This document shows positions 27,095 to 36,433 of a DNA stretch of 64,000 nucleotides, one piece after another. The translations under genes were made by a program, and so were the position numbers. The DNA is taken from NCBI RefSeq assembly GCF_001424875.1, contig NZ_LMCT01000015.1, forward strand, positions 1-64,000, read 5' to 3'. Position 1 is the stretch's first letter; the number at the start of each line of letters is the position of its first letter. Source of the DNA: Kitasatospora sp. Root107 (GTDB lineage Bacteria > Actinomycetota > Actinomycetes > Streptomycetales > Streptomycetaceae). The notes beneath the pieces were generated by a model. It saw only the letters and a program-made list of their open reading frames with translations. It was not told the origin of the DNA and searched no databases.

Positions 27095-27904
27095 ATGGGT
27101 TACCCGGCGGGCGACACAGGGGCACAGACGTGGGCCGAGCCGGGCGCCGCGCCGCCCGGCGGCAGCTGGCCGGTCAACGAGCTGGAGCAGGTGCTGACCG
27201 CCGCACTCGGCGATCCGGGTGCGACGCCCCGGGTGATCGAGGTGCTGGCGCGCAGTCAGATCTGGATCCCGCTCCCCGCCGGGGCGGACCCGCAGGGCAG
27301 CGGTCTCGATCTGCCCACGATCGAGCTGGCGGGCTCCCCGTACGTCCCGGTCTTCTCCTCGCAGGAGACCTTCCTGCAGCAGGCGCCGGGGCTGGCCTGT
27401 GCGGTCGCGCCGGCCTGGGAGTTCGCCCGGGGGCTGCCGCTCGGGGTGGGCATCGCGGTCAACCCGGAGGCGCCGGTGGGCATCCCGGTACCGCCGGAGG
27501 GGGTCGGCGAGCTGCGCCGGGGGCCGCAGGGTGAGCGCTGGGAGCAGCAGCCGGACGGGGCCAGGGTGGCCCTGCGGGAGCCGGAGCCGGCCGAGGAGCC
27601 GTACGCCTTCCTTGGTGCCGCGATCACCGAACTGGCCGAGCTGCCCGGTGTGCTGACGGCCCGTCGGGCGCTGGCCGGAGTGGAGCGGGACGCTCCGGTG
27701 CTGTTCATCGGGGTACAACTGGACGCCGGCTGGCCGGCCGATCCCGGGCAGGTGAACGAGGCGCTCGGCCGGGCGCTCGGAACCACCCCGCCGCCGTGGG
27801 GCGTCCATCTGGTGCTGCTGGATCTGGTGGCCGATCCGGTGGTGGAGTGGATGCTCACCCGGGTACGCCCCTTCTACGTGCGTTCCGGAACGGCCCCCGG
27901 CTGA
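27095..27904 (+). CDS. SseB-family protein
   Basis: About 269 aa, with the SseB N-terminal domain (WPVNELEQVLTAALGDPGAT, SQIWIPLPAG, SPYVPVFSSQETFLQ, WEFARGLPLGVGIAVNPEAP) and a C-terminal SseB-type domain ending in MLTRVRPFYVR. SseB was named from enhanced serine sensitivity in E. coli; its biochemical role is unclear. Start is ATG 27095, close to where homology begins, with AGAGGG nearby; an ATG at 27011 is a longer alternative. It diverges from the riboswitch-controlled glycine operon and is followed by a second SseB-like gene. Confidence 0.8.
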   Translation: MGYPAGDTGAQTWAEPGAAPPGGSWPVNELEQVLTAALGDPGATPRVIEVLARSQIWIPLPAGADPQGSGLDLPTIELAGSPYVPVFSSQETFLQQAPGLACAVAPAWEFARGLPLGVGIAVNPEAPVGIPVPPEGVGELRRGPQGERWEQQPDGARVALREPEPAEEPYAFLGAAITELAELPGVLTARRALAGVERDAPVLFIGVQLDAGWPADPGQVNEALGRALGTTPPPWGVHLVLLDLVADPVVEWMLTRVRPFYVRSGTAPG

Positions 27905-28015
27905 TCCGGCGGGTGACCCACCGGTACGGGGCGGCGGTATGACGGCTGTCGGGCCGGGCCAATAGGCTTCGCTCGGAGCCCAGGGCGAGACGGGCGGAAA
28001 CGGGCGGAGCGAGGT

Positions 28016-28783
28016 ATGAGCGCGGGAGCGACGGCAGACGGCGCGATCGAGCGCGCCCTCGGCGAGGTCGCGCCCGACCGCTTCGACGCCTACGAGCGGC
28101 TGCTGTACGCGCTGGCCGAGGGCCGGGTCTGGATGCTGCTGTGGCACGGCACCCCGGGCAGTCCGGACGCCCAGTACGGAAACATGGAGCTCGGCGGCCA
28201 CGGCTACGCCCCCGCCGTCACCTCGCCCGAGCAGCTGGCCGCGAGTGGCTGGGCCCGCAGTCACGAGGTGATCTCGGGCCCGGAGATCGCCAACGCGCTG
28301 TACCGGACGCGCTGGGGCCTGTGGCTCAACCCGCATGTGCCCGGCGGTGGCGTCGGGGTGCCCTGGGCCGACCTGCGGCGGATCGCCGCCGGTCTGGACC
28401 GGCTGCCGGCCGGGCCGCTCCAGCTGACCGATCCGGTGGTCCAGGCGCCGCAGTTCTACGCCCAGCTGCAGCGCGAGGCGGCCGAGGTGCGCCCGGTCCG
28501 GGCGCTCCGGCAGGCCTGGGTGCGTCCGGCGCTCGGTGAGCCCTACCTGGCGATCGGTCTCGACCTGTACGACACCTCGCCGCCCGCCGTCGAGGCGGCC
28601 AGGGCGCTGGTGCAGCGTGCGGTGCCGCAGATCCCGGCCGGGCTGCCGGTCTCCACCGTGGTGCTGGCCGACGAGTGGGACCCGGTGGCGCTGTGGATGC
28701 GCGCCTTCGCCCGCCCGTTCTTCGACCGGGAGGCCCGACCCTACCCTGCCCAGGGGTACTGGCCGCACCAGCCCTGGCAGTGA
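28016..28783 (+). CDS. Second SseB-like protein
   Basis: A 255-aa protein that shares with the preceding gene the SseB-type features: RVWMLLWHGTPG, HGYAPAVTSPEQLAASGWA, WGLWLNPHVPGGGVGVPWAD, and a C-terminal domain ending WMRAFARPFFDREARPYP. GGAGCGAGG precedes the ATG. TAGGCT at 27963 could be its own -10. The pair is likely an old duplication in which the second copy lost some N-terminal elements. Function unknown. Confidence 0.75.
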   Translation: MSAGATADGAIERALGEVAPDRFDAYERLLYALAEGRVWMLLWHGTPGSPDAQYGNMELGGHGYAPAVTSPEQLAASGWARSHEVISGPEIANALYRTRWGLWLNPHVPGGGVGVPWADLRRIAAGLDRLPAGPLQLTDPVVQAPQFYAQLQREAAEVRPVRALRQAWVRPALGEPYLAIGLDLYDTSPPAVEAARALVQRAVPQIPAGLPVSTVVLADEWDPVALWMRAFARPFFDREARPYPAQGYWPHQPWQ

Positions 28784-29205
28784 AACCCCCTGCTCCGACA
28801 GGGTAGTTGGGGTACGTCCCGATTGTTCATCTACACGCATCTTGACAGACATGTAACAGCTGTGTGAAGAGCGTTATTCGGCAAGGTCACGAGTGCATGC
28901 GGACAGATCACAGTTGGGCATCCTTCGGTTGTCAGGTCTGGCGTATGGCAACCCGAATGCCAGAGAGTCTGCCCAAAGCGGTTCAAGGGTTTGGCCGACC
29001 CGGTCCTGCAACTCCCTTGCTTTCCAGCATCCTTCGTACACCGCCGCATCAGCGGCCGGGCAGCACCGCACCGACGCACCAGCACCACCACCGCACCAGT
29101 ACGCGACACCGGACCATCCTTCGGGCCCGGGCCCCACCGGGCCCGCCGCCCGTACGTGTCCGGACCGTGGGCCGGCCACCGTCGGCGAGGGGAACGAACT
29201 GAGAC
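28784..29205 (+). other. Non-coding leader before the peptide transporter operon
   Basis: A 422-bp gap with no credible gene: the reading frames lack ribosome sites and coding-like composition. It holds TTGACA at 28842-28847 without a good -10 at normal spacing, and an ACAGCTGT palindrome at 28856-28863. It presumably carries the promoter of the transporter operon. Confidence 0.4.
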
Positions 29206-30186
29206 ATGAGCACTTCCACTGAGAGCACCACCGACGCTCCGCCGCCAACAGCAGTACCGGCCAAGCGGATCGAGGGCCGTTCGCCGGGCCGGATCGCCTG
29301 GAGCCGGCTCAAGCGCGACAAGGTCGCGCTGGCCGGTGGCGTCGTCGTGCTGCTGCTGATCCTGGCCGCGGTCTTCGCGCCGGTGCTCATCGCACTGTTC
29401 GGCCATCCGGTCGACGAGCCGCACCCGGACCAGATCAACCCGGACCTGGGCCTGCCCAACGGCTCCTTCGGCGGTATGAGCGCGGACTACCTGTTCGGCG
29501 TGGACCCGACCTTCGGTCGCGACGTGTTCAGCCGGATCGTCTACGGCGCCCGGATCTCCCTCACGGTGGCTCTGTTGTCGGCCGCCCTCTCGGTGGTCAT
29601 CGGCGTCCTGGTGGGCACCGCGGCCGGCTACTTCGGCGGCTGGGTCGACTCGGTGATCAGCAAGGTCATGGATGTCCTGCTCGCCTTCCCCCAGCTGCTG
29701 TTCAGCATCGCGCTGGTCTCCGTGATGCCGAGCTCGCTGCTCGGTGTCGACGGCAGCTTCCTGCGGATGGGCATCCTGGTGGTGGTCATCGGTGGCTTCG
29801 GCTGGCCCTACATCGGGCGCATCGTCAGAGGCCAGGCCATGTCGCTGCGAGAGCGGGAGTTCGTCGATGCGGCCCGCAGCCTGGGTGCCGGCAGTGTGCA
29901 CATCCTGCTCCGGGAGCTGCTGCCCAACCTGGTGGCACCGATCCTGGTCTACACGACCCTGATCATCCCGACCAACATCCTCAGCGAGGCCGCGCTGAGC
30001 TTCCTGGGCGCGGGCGTCAAGCCGCCGACCCCTTCCTGGGGCCAGATGCTCTCCGAGGCCACCAAGATCTACCAGGTCGATCCGACCTACATGGTGGTCC
30101 CCGGCCTGGCGATCTTCGTCACCGTCCTCGCCTTCAACCTGTTCGGCGACGGACTGCGTGACGCGCTCGACCCCAAGGGCAACTGA
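29206..30186 (+). CDS. Peptide ABC transporter permease (DppC/OppC type)
   Basis: A 326-aa inner-membrane permease. An N-terminal cytoplasmic region (RSPGRIAWSRLKRDKVALAG) is followed by TM1 and the periplasmic-type loop, then the binding-protein-dependent transport domain with the EAA loop (REREFVDAARSLGAGSVHIL). It pairs with the DppB-like permease encoded two genes on. It is first in an operon ordered permease, binding protein, permease, ATPase, ATPase, the same order as bldKABCDE. AGGGG lies 12 bases before the ATG. Confidence 0.9.
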   Translation: MSTSTESTTDAPPPTAVPAKRIEGRSPGRIAWSRLKRDKVALAGGVVVLLLILAAVFAPVLIALFGHPVDEPHPDQINPDLGLPNGSFGGMSADYLFGVDPTFGRDVFSRIVYGARISLTVALLSAALSVVIGVLVGTAAGYFGGWVDSVISKVMDVLLAFPQLLFSIALVSVMPSSLLGVDGSFLRMGILVVVIGGFGWPYIGRIVRGQAMSLREREFVDAARSLGAGSVHILLRELLPNLVAPILVYTTLIIPTNILSEAALSFLGAGVKPPTPSWGQMLSEATKIYQVDPTYMVVPGLAIFVTVLAFNLFGDGLRDALDPKGN

Positions 30187-30333
30187 GCCCCGAGGCGAGC
30201 ACCAACTGCCCCATCCCGCAAGGCCGTCCGACCCCCATCGGCGGCCGGTCCACCATGCGGCCCACCCACTTGGGGGATCACAGCCCCCCGGCGGACCGCT
30301 CAGGCCCGCACTTCATCAGGAGGATCCGTACCC

Positions 30334-32106
30334 ATGACGCGTAACAGGACGCTCGCCGCCGCCGCCCTGGTGGCAACGCTGGCCCTCACCGTCTCCGCCT
30401 GCGGCGGCTCGAAGGGCGGCGGCGCCGGCGACGGCGCCAGCAAGTCCGCCTCGAAGGGTGGCTTCAACGCCGCCGTCGACAAGGTGCACAACCCCTCCGA
30501 CAAGAAGGGCGGCACCCTCAACCTGTGGTCCAGCACGGACGTTGACTCCCTGGACCCGGGTCGTGCCTACTACGCCTCGGTGTGGAACTACGAGCGCTTC
30601 TACGCCCGTACGCTGCTCGCCTTCGACGGCAAGCCGGGCAAGGAGGGCCTGAAGCTCGTTCCGGACCTCGCCGCCGCGCAGCCGGAGATCGCCGCCGACG
30701 GCAAGACCTACACCTTCAAGCTGAAGAGCGGCCTGAAGTTCGAGGACGGCTCGCCGATCACCACGAAGGACATCAAGTACGGCATCGAGCGCATCTTCGC
30801 GCAGGACGTCGTCGCCGGTGGTCCGACCTACCTGATCAACTCGCTGGACCAGGGCCAGGACTACAAGGGCCCCTACACCGACACGGACCCGAACAAGCTG
30901 GGTCTGAAGACGGTGGAGACCCCGGACGACACCACGATCGTCTTCCACCTGGCCAAGCCGGACTCCTCCTTCCCGTACCTGCTGGCGATGGGCTCGGCCT
31001 CGCCCGTGCCGCAGAAGCTGGACACCGGTGCCAAGTACGGTGACAAGCCGGTCTCCTCGGGCCCGTACAAGTTCAAGTCGGCCGAGCCGGGCAAGGGCTA
31101 CGAGCTGGTCCGCAACGAGCACTGGGACCCGGCCAGCGACTCGTTCCGCAAGGCGCTGCCGGACGTCGTCAAGCTGACGATCACCACCAACGCCGACGAC
31201 ATGGACGCCCGCCAGCTGGACGGCACCGCCGACCTCGACTGGGCGCAGACCGGTCTCTCGCAGGCCGCCCAGGCCAAGGTCCTCACCGACCCGGCGCTGA
31301 AGGCCAACACGGACAACCCGTACAACGGCTTCATCCGCTTCATCTCGCTGGTCCCGGCGGTCGCGCCGTTCGACAACATCCACTGCCGCAAGGCCGTGAT
31401 GTACGCGGCCGACACCACCGCGCTGCAGACCGCCCGTGGCGGCAACTCGGCCGGTTCGCTGTTCGGCTCGATGCTGCCCCCGAACATCCTCGGCTCGGAC
31501 GACTACGACCCGTTCGGCCTGACCAAGGGCAAGCCGGACGTCGAGAAGGCCAAGGCGGAGCTGAAGGAGTGTGGCAAGCCGGAGGGCTTCGCCACCACCA
31601 TCGCCGTCCGTGGCAACAAGGCCAAGGAGGTCAACACGGCCGTCGCGCTGCAGACCGCCCTGAAGGCCATCAACGTCACGGTCAACGTCGAGCAGTACGA
31701 CGGCAAGCTGCTGGCCTCGGTCGCTGGTTCGCCCGACACCGTCCACACCAAGGGCTACGGCCTGATCGTGGCCGGCTGGGGTGCGGACTACCCCGATGGC
31801 GCCGGCTACATGCAGCCGCTGATGGACGGTCGCTTCATCAGCAAGACCGGTAACAGCAACTACCCGGAGACCAACGACCCGGAGGTCAACGCCTGGTTCG
31901 ACCAGGCCGCGGCCGAGAAGGACCCGGCGAAGGCCGCCGAGATCTACAAGAAGATCAACCACAAGGTCGTGGACGGCGCGGTCTGGCTGCCGGTCGTCGC
32001 CGACAAGGCGCTGAACTACCGCAACCCGCGCCTGACCAACGTCTTCATCAACGACGCCTTCGGCGAGGTGGACTTCCAGGCCCTGGGTGTCTCTGACGGC
32101 AAGTGA
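30334..32106 (+). CDS. Peptide ABC transporter substrate-binding lipoprotein
   Basis: A 590-aa SBP family 5 protein. It has a lipoprotein signal with lipobox VSAC at about residue 20-23, then a Gly/Lys/Ser-rich tether and the bilobal domain (GGTLNLWSSTDVDSLDPGRA, FKLKSGLKFEDGSPITTKDI, HCRKAVMYAADTTALQ). It captures oligopeptides outside the membrane for the adjacent permeases. AGGAGG lies ten bases before the ATG. A 12-bp hairpin after the gene probably lets it be made in excess of the membrane parts. Confidence 0.92.
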   Translation: MTRNRTLAAAALVATLALTVSACGGSKGGGAGDGASKSASKGGFNAAVDKVHNPSDKKGGTLNLWSSTDVDSLDPGRAYYASVWNYERFYARTLLAFDGKPGKEGLKLVPDLAAAQPEIAADGKTYTFKLKSGLKFEDGSPITTKDIKYGIERIFAQDVVAGGPTYLINSLDQGQDYKGPYTDTDPNKLGLKTVETPDDTTIVFHLAKPDSSFPYLLAMGSASPVPQKLDTGAKYGDKPVSSGPYKFKSAEPGKGYELVRNEHWDPASDSFRKALPDVVKLTITTNADDMDARQLDGTADLDWAQTGLSQAAQAKVLTDPALKANTDNPYNGFIRFISLVPAVAPFDNIHCRKAVMYAADTTALQTARGGNSAGSLFGSMLPPNILGSDDYDPFGLTKGKPDVEKAKAELKECGKPEGFATTIAVRGNKAKEVNTAVALQTALKAINVTVNVEQYDGKLLASVAGSPDTVHTKGYGLIVAGWGADYPDGAGYMQPLMDGRFISKTGNSNYPETNDPEVNAWFDQAAAEKDPAKAAEIYKKINHKVVDGAVWLPVVADKALNYRNPRLTNVFINDAFGEVDFQALGVSDGK

Positions 32107-32171
32107 CCTGATCCGCCCCGCTTCCGTCGTTCGCTCAGCTAGTCCGAAGGGCAGGTGAAGGCTCCGCCGGG

Positions 32172-32205
32172 GCCGGCCGGAACTCCTACAGGGGTTCCGG
32201 CCGGC
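32172..32205 (+). terminator. Hairpin between binding-protein and permease genes
   Basis: GCCGGCCGGAAC (32172-32183) and GTTCCGGCCGGC (32194-32205), perfect 12 bp with a ten-base loop. It is inside the operon, so it acts as a partial terminator or 3' stabiliser of the binding-protein mRNA. Confidence 0.7.
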
Positions 32206-32225
32206 GCCCGGCGGGGTCGACCGCA

Positions 32226-33224
32226 ATGCTCGTGTATTTCATCCGACGGCTCGTCAATGTCGTCGCCATGCTCCTGGTGGTCGCTGCGGTCACCTTCGCC
32301 ATCTTCTTCATGGTGCCGAAACTCACCGGCACCGACCCCGCGCTCTACTACGTCGGCAAGATCGCCGACAAGGCCGCGGTCGAGGGCGCCCGGCACAAGA
32401 TGGGCCTCGACAAGCCGATCATCGAGCAGTTCTACCTGTTCCTGAAGGGCCTGTTCGTCGGGCGCGACTACAGCACCGGCGTCAGCGTCTCGCACTGTGC
32501 CGCCCCGTGCTTCGGGTACTCCTTCAAGACCGAGCAGGCGGTCTGGCCGCTGCTGCTGAACCGGCTCGGGGTCACCGCCTCGCTCGCCGCCGGCGCCTCC
32601 GTGCTCTGGCTGGTCTTCGGTACCGCGACCGGTGTGGTCTCGGCGCTCAAGCGCCGCACCCTGCTGGACCGGATCACCATGACCACCGCCCTGGCCGGGG
32701 TCTCGCTGCCGATCTACTTCACCGGCATGCTGGCCAGCGCGATCTTCGTCTACCAGCTCGGCTGGTTCCCGCACGACTACGTCGAGTTGGGGACCGACCC
32801 GGTCGCCTGGGCGCAGAACCTGATGCTGCCCTGGATCACCCTCGCCTTCCTGTACGCCGCGACGTACGCCCGGCTCACCCGGGCCACGCTGCTGGACGTG
32901 CTCGGCGAGGACTACATCCGCACCGCGCGGGCCAAGGGCCTGAGCGAGCGGACGGTGATCGGCAAGCACGCCATGCGCTCCACCCTGACCCCGATCCTCA
33001 CCGTGTTCGGCATGGACCTCGGCGGTCTGATCGGTGGCGCGGTGCTCACCGAGTCCACCTTCAACTTCCGTGGTCTGGGCTACGAGGCGGTCTACGCGAT
33101 CAACTCGAGCGACCTCCCGGTGATCATGGGCGTGACCCTCTTCGCCGGCTTCTTCATCATCCTGGCGAACCTCGTGGTTGACGTGTTGTACGCCGTGGTC
33201 GATCCCCGGGTGAGGCTGACATGA
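32226..33224 (+). CDS. Peptide ABC transporter permease (DppB/OppB type)
   Basis: A 332-aa permease starting MLVYFIRRLVNVVAMLLVV, the characteristic DppB N terminus, with the EAA loop LGEDYIRTARAKGLSERTVI near residue 235 and the C-terminal NLVVDVLYAVVDPRVRL. It contains an extra loop with two cysteines (SHCAAPCFGYSF) in the extracytoplasmic region. It forms the heterodimeric pore with the DppC-type protein. Its stop overlaps the ATPase start (ATGA). Confidence 0.92.
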   Translation: MLVYFIRRLVNVVAMLLVVAAVTFAIFFMVPKLTGTDPALYYVGKIADKAAVEGARHKMGLDKPIIEQFYLFLKGLFVGRDYSTGVSVSHCAAPCFGYSFKTEQAVWPLLLNRLGVTASLAAGASVLWLVFGTATGVVSALKRRTLLDRITMTTALAGVSLPIYFTGMLASAIFVYQLGWFPHDYVELGTDPVAWAQNLMLPWITLAFLYAATYARLTRATLLDVLGEDYIRTARAKGLSERTVIGKHAMRSTLTPILTVFGMDLGGLIGGAVLTESTFNFRGLGYEAVYAINSSDLPVIMGVTLFAGFFIILANLVVDVLYAVVDPRVRLT

Positions 33225-34300
33225 GCAAGAACTCCATCATCGTGCCCGGGCAGCGCGGCGAGGGCCCCGAGGGGTTCCTCACCGTCCGCGACCTGCGGGT
33301 GCACTTCCCCACCGACGACGGCCTGGTCAAGTCCGTCGACGGGCTCAACTTCACCCTGGAGAAGGGCAAGACGCTCGGCATCGTCGGCGAGTCCGGCTCC
33401 GGGAAGTCCGTCACCTCGCTCTCCATCATGGGCCTGCACCGCACCGGCACCAAGCGCGGCGCACCCAAGATCAGCGGTGAAGTCTGGCTGGACGGCGAGG
33501 AGTTGGTCAGTGCCGACCCCGAGCGGGTGCGGCAGCTGCGGGGCCAGAAGATGGCGATGATCTTCCAGGACCCGCTGACCGCGATGCACCCGTACTACTC
33601 GGTCGGCGCCCAGATCGTCGAGGGTTACCGGGCCCACCACCCGGGCACCTCGAAGAAGGCGGCCCGCACCCGGGCGATCGAGATGCTCGACCGGGTCGGC
33701 ATCCCGCAGCCGGACAAGCGGGTGGACTCCTACCCGCACGAGTTCTCCGGCGGTATGCGGCAGCGCGCGATGATCGCGATGGCACTGGTCAACGACCCCT
33801 CGCTGCTGATCGCCGACGAGCCCACCACCGCGCTGGACGTCACCGTCCAGGCGCAGATCCTGGACCTGATCCGGGACCTGCAGAAGGAGTTCGGCTCCGC
33901 GGTCATCATCATCACCCACGACCTGGGTGTGGTGGCCGAGCTGGCCGACGACATCCTGGTGATGTACGGCGGCAAGTGCATCGAGCGCGGCCCGGCGGCT
34001 TCGCTGTTCGAGTCCCCTGAACACCCGTACACCTGGGGCCTGTTGGGCTCGATGCCGAGGCTGGACCGGCCGCTGCAGGACCGCCTGATCCCGGTCAAGG
34101 GCACCCCGCCCAGCCTGATCAACGTGCCGTCCGGCTGCGCCTTCCACCCGCGCTGCCCGTACGCCGGGCTCACGGGCGGCCGGTCCGACACGGACGTCCC
34201 GACCCTGGCCGAGGCCAGTCCCGGGCACCACGCCGCCTGCCACCTGCCGATCGCCGACCGGCACCGGATCTTCACCGACGAGATCGCGCCCCGGCTGTGA
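33221..34300 (+). CDS. Peptide ABC transporter ATPase (DppD type)
   Basis: A 359-aa ATPase. Walker A is [16 protein letters not shown], signature is [15 protein letters not shown], Walker B is [14 protein letters not shown] and the switch is [11 protein letters not shown]. The C-terminal oligopeptide extension ([11 protein letters not shown]) contains the cysteine pattern typical of Dpp/Opp ATPases. It is translationally coupled to the permease gene by a 4-bp overlap and works with the DppF-type ATPase that follows. Confidence 0.93.
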   Translation: MSKNSIIVPGQRGEGPEGFLTVRDLRVHFPTDDGLVKSVDGLNFTLEKGKTLGIVGESGSGKSVTSLSIMGLHRTGTKRGAPKISGEVWLDGEELVSADPERVRQLRGQKMAMIFQDPLTAMHPYYSVGAQIVEGYRAHHPGTSKKAARTRAIEMLDRVGIPQPDKRVDSYPHEFSGGMRQRAMIAMALVNDPSLLIADEPTTALDVTVQAQILDLIRDLQKEFGSAVIIITHDLGVVAELADDILVMYGGKCIERGPAASLFESPEHPYTWGLLGSMPRLDRPLQDRLIPVKGTPPSLINVPSGCAFHPRCPYAGLTGGRSDTDVPTLAEASPGHHAACHLPIADRHRIFTDEIAPRL

Positions 34301-34329
34301 GCACGTACCACCCCTCAGGAGAAGACCCC

Positions 34330-35361
34330 ATGACGGACAGTCAGACGGCGACGGTTCCCGCGCCTTCCCCGGCCTCCGACCGTGAGCCGCTGCTCCGGGT
34401 CTCCGGACTCACCCGGCACTTCCCGATCACCAAGGGGCTGTTCGGCCGTCAGACCGGCGCGGTCCGGGCGGTGGACGGGATCGACTTCGAGGTCCGGGCC
34501 GGCGAGACCCTCGGCGTGGTGGGCGAGTCCGGCTGCGGCAAGTCGACGATGGGCCGGCTGGTCACCCGGCTGGACGAGCCCACCGCCGGCAAGATCGAGT
34601 TCGACGGCAAGGACATCACCCACCTCGGTGTCGCGGGCATGCGCCCGCTCCGCCGGGACATCCAGATGATCTTCCAGGACCCGTACTCCTCGCTGAACCC
34701 CCGGCACACCATCGGCACCATCGTCGGCGCGCCGTTCAAGCTGCAGAAGGTCGCCACCGAGCACGGCGTCAAGCGCGCCGTGCAGGACCTGCTGGAGCTC
34801 TGCGGCCTCAGCCCCGAGCACTACAACCGCTACCCGCACGAGTTCTCCGGCGGGCAGCGGCAGCGGATCGGGATCGCCCGGGCGCTCGCCCTCAAGCCGA
34901 AGATGATCGTCGCCGACGAGCCGGTCTCCGCGCTCGACGTGTCGATCCAGGCCCAGGTGGTGAACCTGCTCGACGACCTGCAGAGCGAGCTCGGCCTGAC
35001 CTACCTGATCATCGCGCACGACCTATCGGTGGTCCGGCACGTCTCCGACCGGGTCGCGGTGATGTACCTCGGCAAGGTGGTGGAGATCGCCGACCGGGAC
35101 GCGCTGTACGCGTCGCCGATGCACCCGTACACCAACGCGCTGATGTCGGCCGTGCCGACGCCCGACCCGCGGCGCAAGCAGCAGCGTGAGCGGATCCTGC
35201 TCACCGGCGACGTGCCGTCGCCGATCAACCCGCCCAGCGGGTGCCGGTTCCGGACCCGCTGCTGGAAGGCCCAGGACATCTGCGCCAGCCAGGAGCCGCC
35301 GCTGGCCGCGGCCAAGGCGGGGCACCAGGTGGCGTGCCACTTCCCGGAGAACGCCGTTTAG
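34330..35361 (+). CDS. Peptide ABC transporter ATPase (DppF type)
   Basis: A 343-aa ATPase. Walker A is [14 protein letters not shown], signature is [15 protein letters not shown], Walker B is [14 protein letters not shown] and the switch is [11 protein letters not shown]. The C-terminal extension has [18 protein letters not shown] at 34330 is chosen since AGGAG lies about nine bases upstream; a GTG at 34297 overlapping the previous stop (GTGA) would add 11 residues and is possible. Last gene of the transporter operon. Confidence 0.92.
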   Translation: MTDSQTATVPAPSPASDREPLLRVSGLTRHFPITKGLFGRQTGAVRAVDGIDFEVRAGETLGVVGESGCGKSTMGRLVTRLDEPTAGKIEFDGKDITHLGVAGMRPLRRDIQMIFQDPYSSLNPRHTIGTIVGAPFKLQKVATEHGVKRAVQDLLELCGLSPEHYNRYPHEFSGGQRQRIGIARALALKPKMIVADEPVSALDVSIQAQVVNLLDDLQSELGLTYLIIAHDLSVVRHVSDRVAVMYLGKVVEIADRDALYASPMHPYTNALMSAVPTPDPRRKQQRERILLTGDVPSPINPPSGCRFRTRCWKAQDICASQEPPLAAAKAGHQVACHFPENAV

Positions 35362-35400
35362 CCGAGGCTGCGGCTTTGGCAGGGCGCCCGGTTGCACTAT

Positions 35401-35517
35401 CCAGGGGCTCGGGGAACTGCGACGAGATCTGGCGTGCGGGTCACTGCGAAAGTGCCTGACCCTTTACGCACGGATCACCTTGTACGAGGTCGGCGTCGCT
35501 GTTCCCCGAGCCCCTGG
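35401..35517. repeat. Palindromic intergenic element with 17-bp arms
   Basis: CCAGGGGCTCGGGGAAC (35401-35417) is the exact reverse complement of 35501-35517. Inside, GGGTCA and TGACCC flank CTGCGAAAGTGCC. It fills most of the gap after the transporter operon. The GGGGCTCGGGGAACTGCGA type of sequence recurs between genes in streptomycete genomes in my memory, so this is probably a member of a dispersed palindromic repeat family, doubling as a terminator. Confidence 0.65.
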
Positions 35518-35568
35518 TGGTGCAAGCTGATCTCGGCACGGCCGGTAACGGTCATCTGAGGGGCAGCA

Positions 35569-36375
35569 GTGGTGGAGTTCGCGGAGTTCGAGCGCACTGG
35601 GTGGGCGCGCCGCAGTGGTACGTACGACGGCGGGTTCGGCGCGATGACGGCCGGGCTGCATGCCCGGCTGCTGGCCGAGGCGGAGGTGCGGCCGGGGGTC
35701 AGGCTGCTCGAAGTGGGGTGCGGTACCGGCCGGTTGGCGTTGTCGGCGATCGAACTGGGCGCCGAGGTGGTGGCCACCGATGCGGTGTCGGAGATGGTGG
35801 CCGAGGCCGGCCGGATGCTGCCGAAGGTGCTGCGGGCCGAGCTGCCGGGGCTGCCGTTCGGGGCGGACGAGTTCGACTGCTCGGTCGGGGCGTTCGTGAT
35901 CAACCATGTGCCCGACCCGGTGGCGGCGGTCCGTGACCTGGCCCGGGTGGTCGTCCCCGGGGGCCGGGTGGTGCTCTCCTGCTGGGACGCCCTGACGGTC
36001 AATCGGGCCCAGGGCGTCTTCTTCGATGCGGTCGCCCAGGCCGGGGCGGCCCGCCCGGCCGGGCTGCCGGAGAGCTCGCCGTTCGCGGCGTACGCGACGC
36101 CCGAACTCTTCGCCGGGCTGCTGCGCACCGGGGGCCTCACCGAGGTCGAGGTGCACCGGGTCGGCTGGACCCACCGGGTCGCGCCGGACCGCTGGTGGCG
36201 GGCCGTGCTGACCGGCACCGTGCTCACCTCCTCGCTGATCGAGGGTCAGGACGAGGTCACGGTCGGCCGGATCAAGGCGGCGTACGACGCCCTGACGGCC
36301 CGCTGGGCCGAGCCGGACGGCACCGTCGCGCTGCCGGTGGCAGCCCTGGTCGCGGTAGGCCGCGTGGCGGGCTGA
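35569..36375 (+). CDS. SAM-dependent class I methyltransferase
   Basis: A 268-aa class I methyltransferase. Motif I is RLLEVGCGTGRLALSAIELG, the acidic strand-2 residue is in VVATDAVSEMV, and PFGADEFDCSVGAFVINHV is the post-II region. GAGGGG lies five bases before the GTG start. No substrate can be assigned. It stands alone between a repeat element and the TRIC-type channel gene. Confidence 0.85.
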   Translation: MVEFAEFERTGWARRSGTYDGGFGAMTAGLHARLLAEAEVRPGVRLLEVGCGTGRLALSAIELGAEVVATDAVSEMVAEAGRMLPKVLRAELPGLPFGADEFDCSVGAFVINHVPDPVAAVRDLARVVVPGGRVVLSCWDALTVNRAQGVFFDAVAQAGAARPAGLPESSPFAAYATPELFAGLLRTGGLTEVEVHRVGWTHRVAPDRWWRAVLTGTVLTSSLIEGQDEVTVGRIKAAYDALTARWAEPDGTVALPVAALVAVGRVAG

Positions 36376-36433
36376 CCGGCCGGTACCGGGGCGGCTGTGC
36401 TCGTACAGGTGATCGGCGCGGTAAGAATTGACG

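Noticed and set aside
28842..28847. TTGACA as a -35 for the transporter operon
   Set aside because: No TAnnnT-type -10 at 16-19 bases spacing; the next candidate is 26 bases away.
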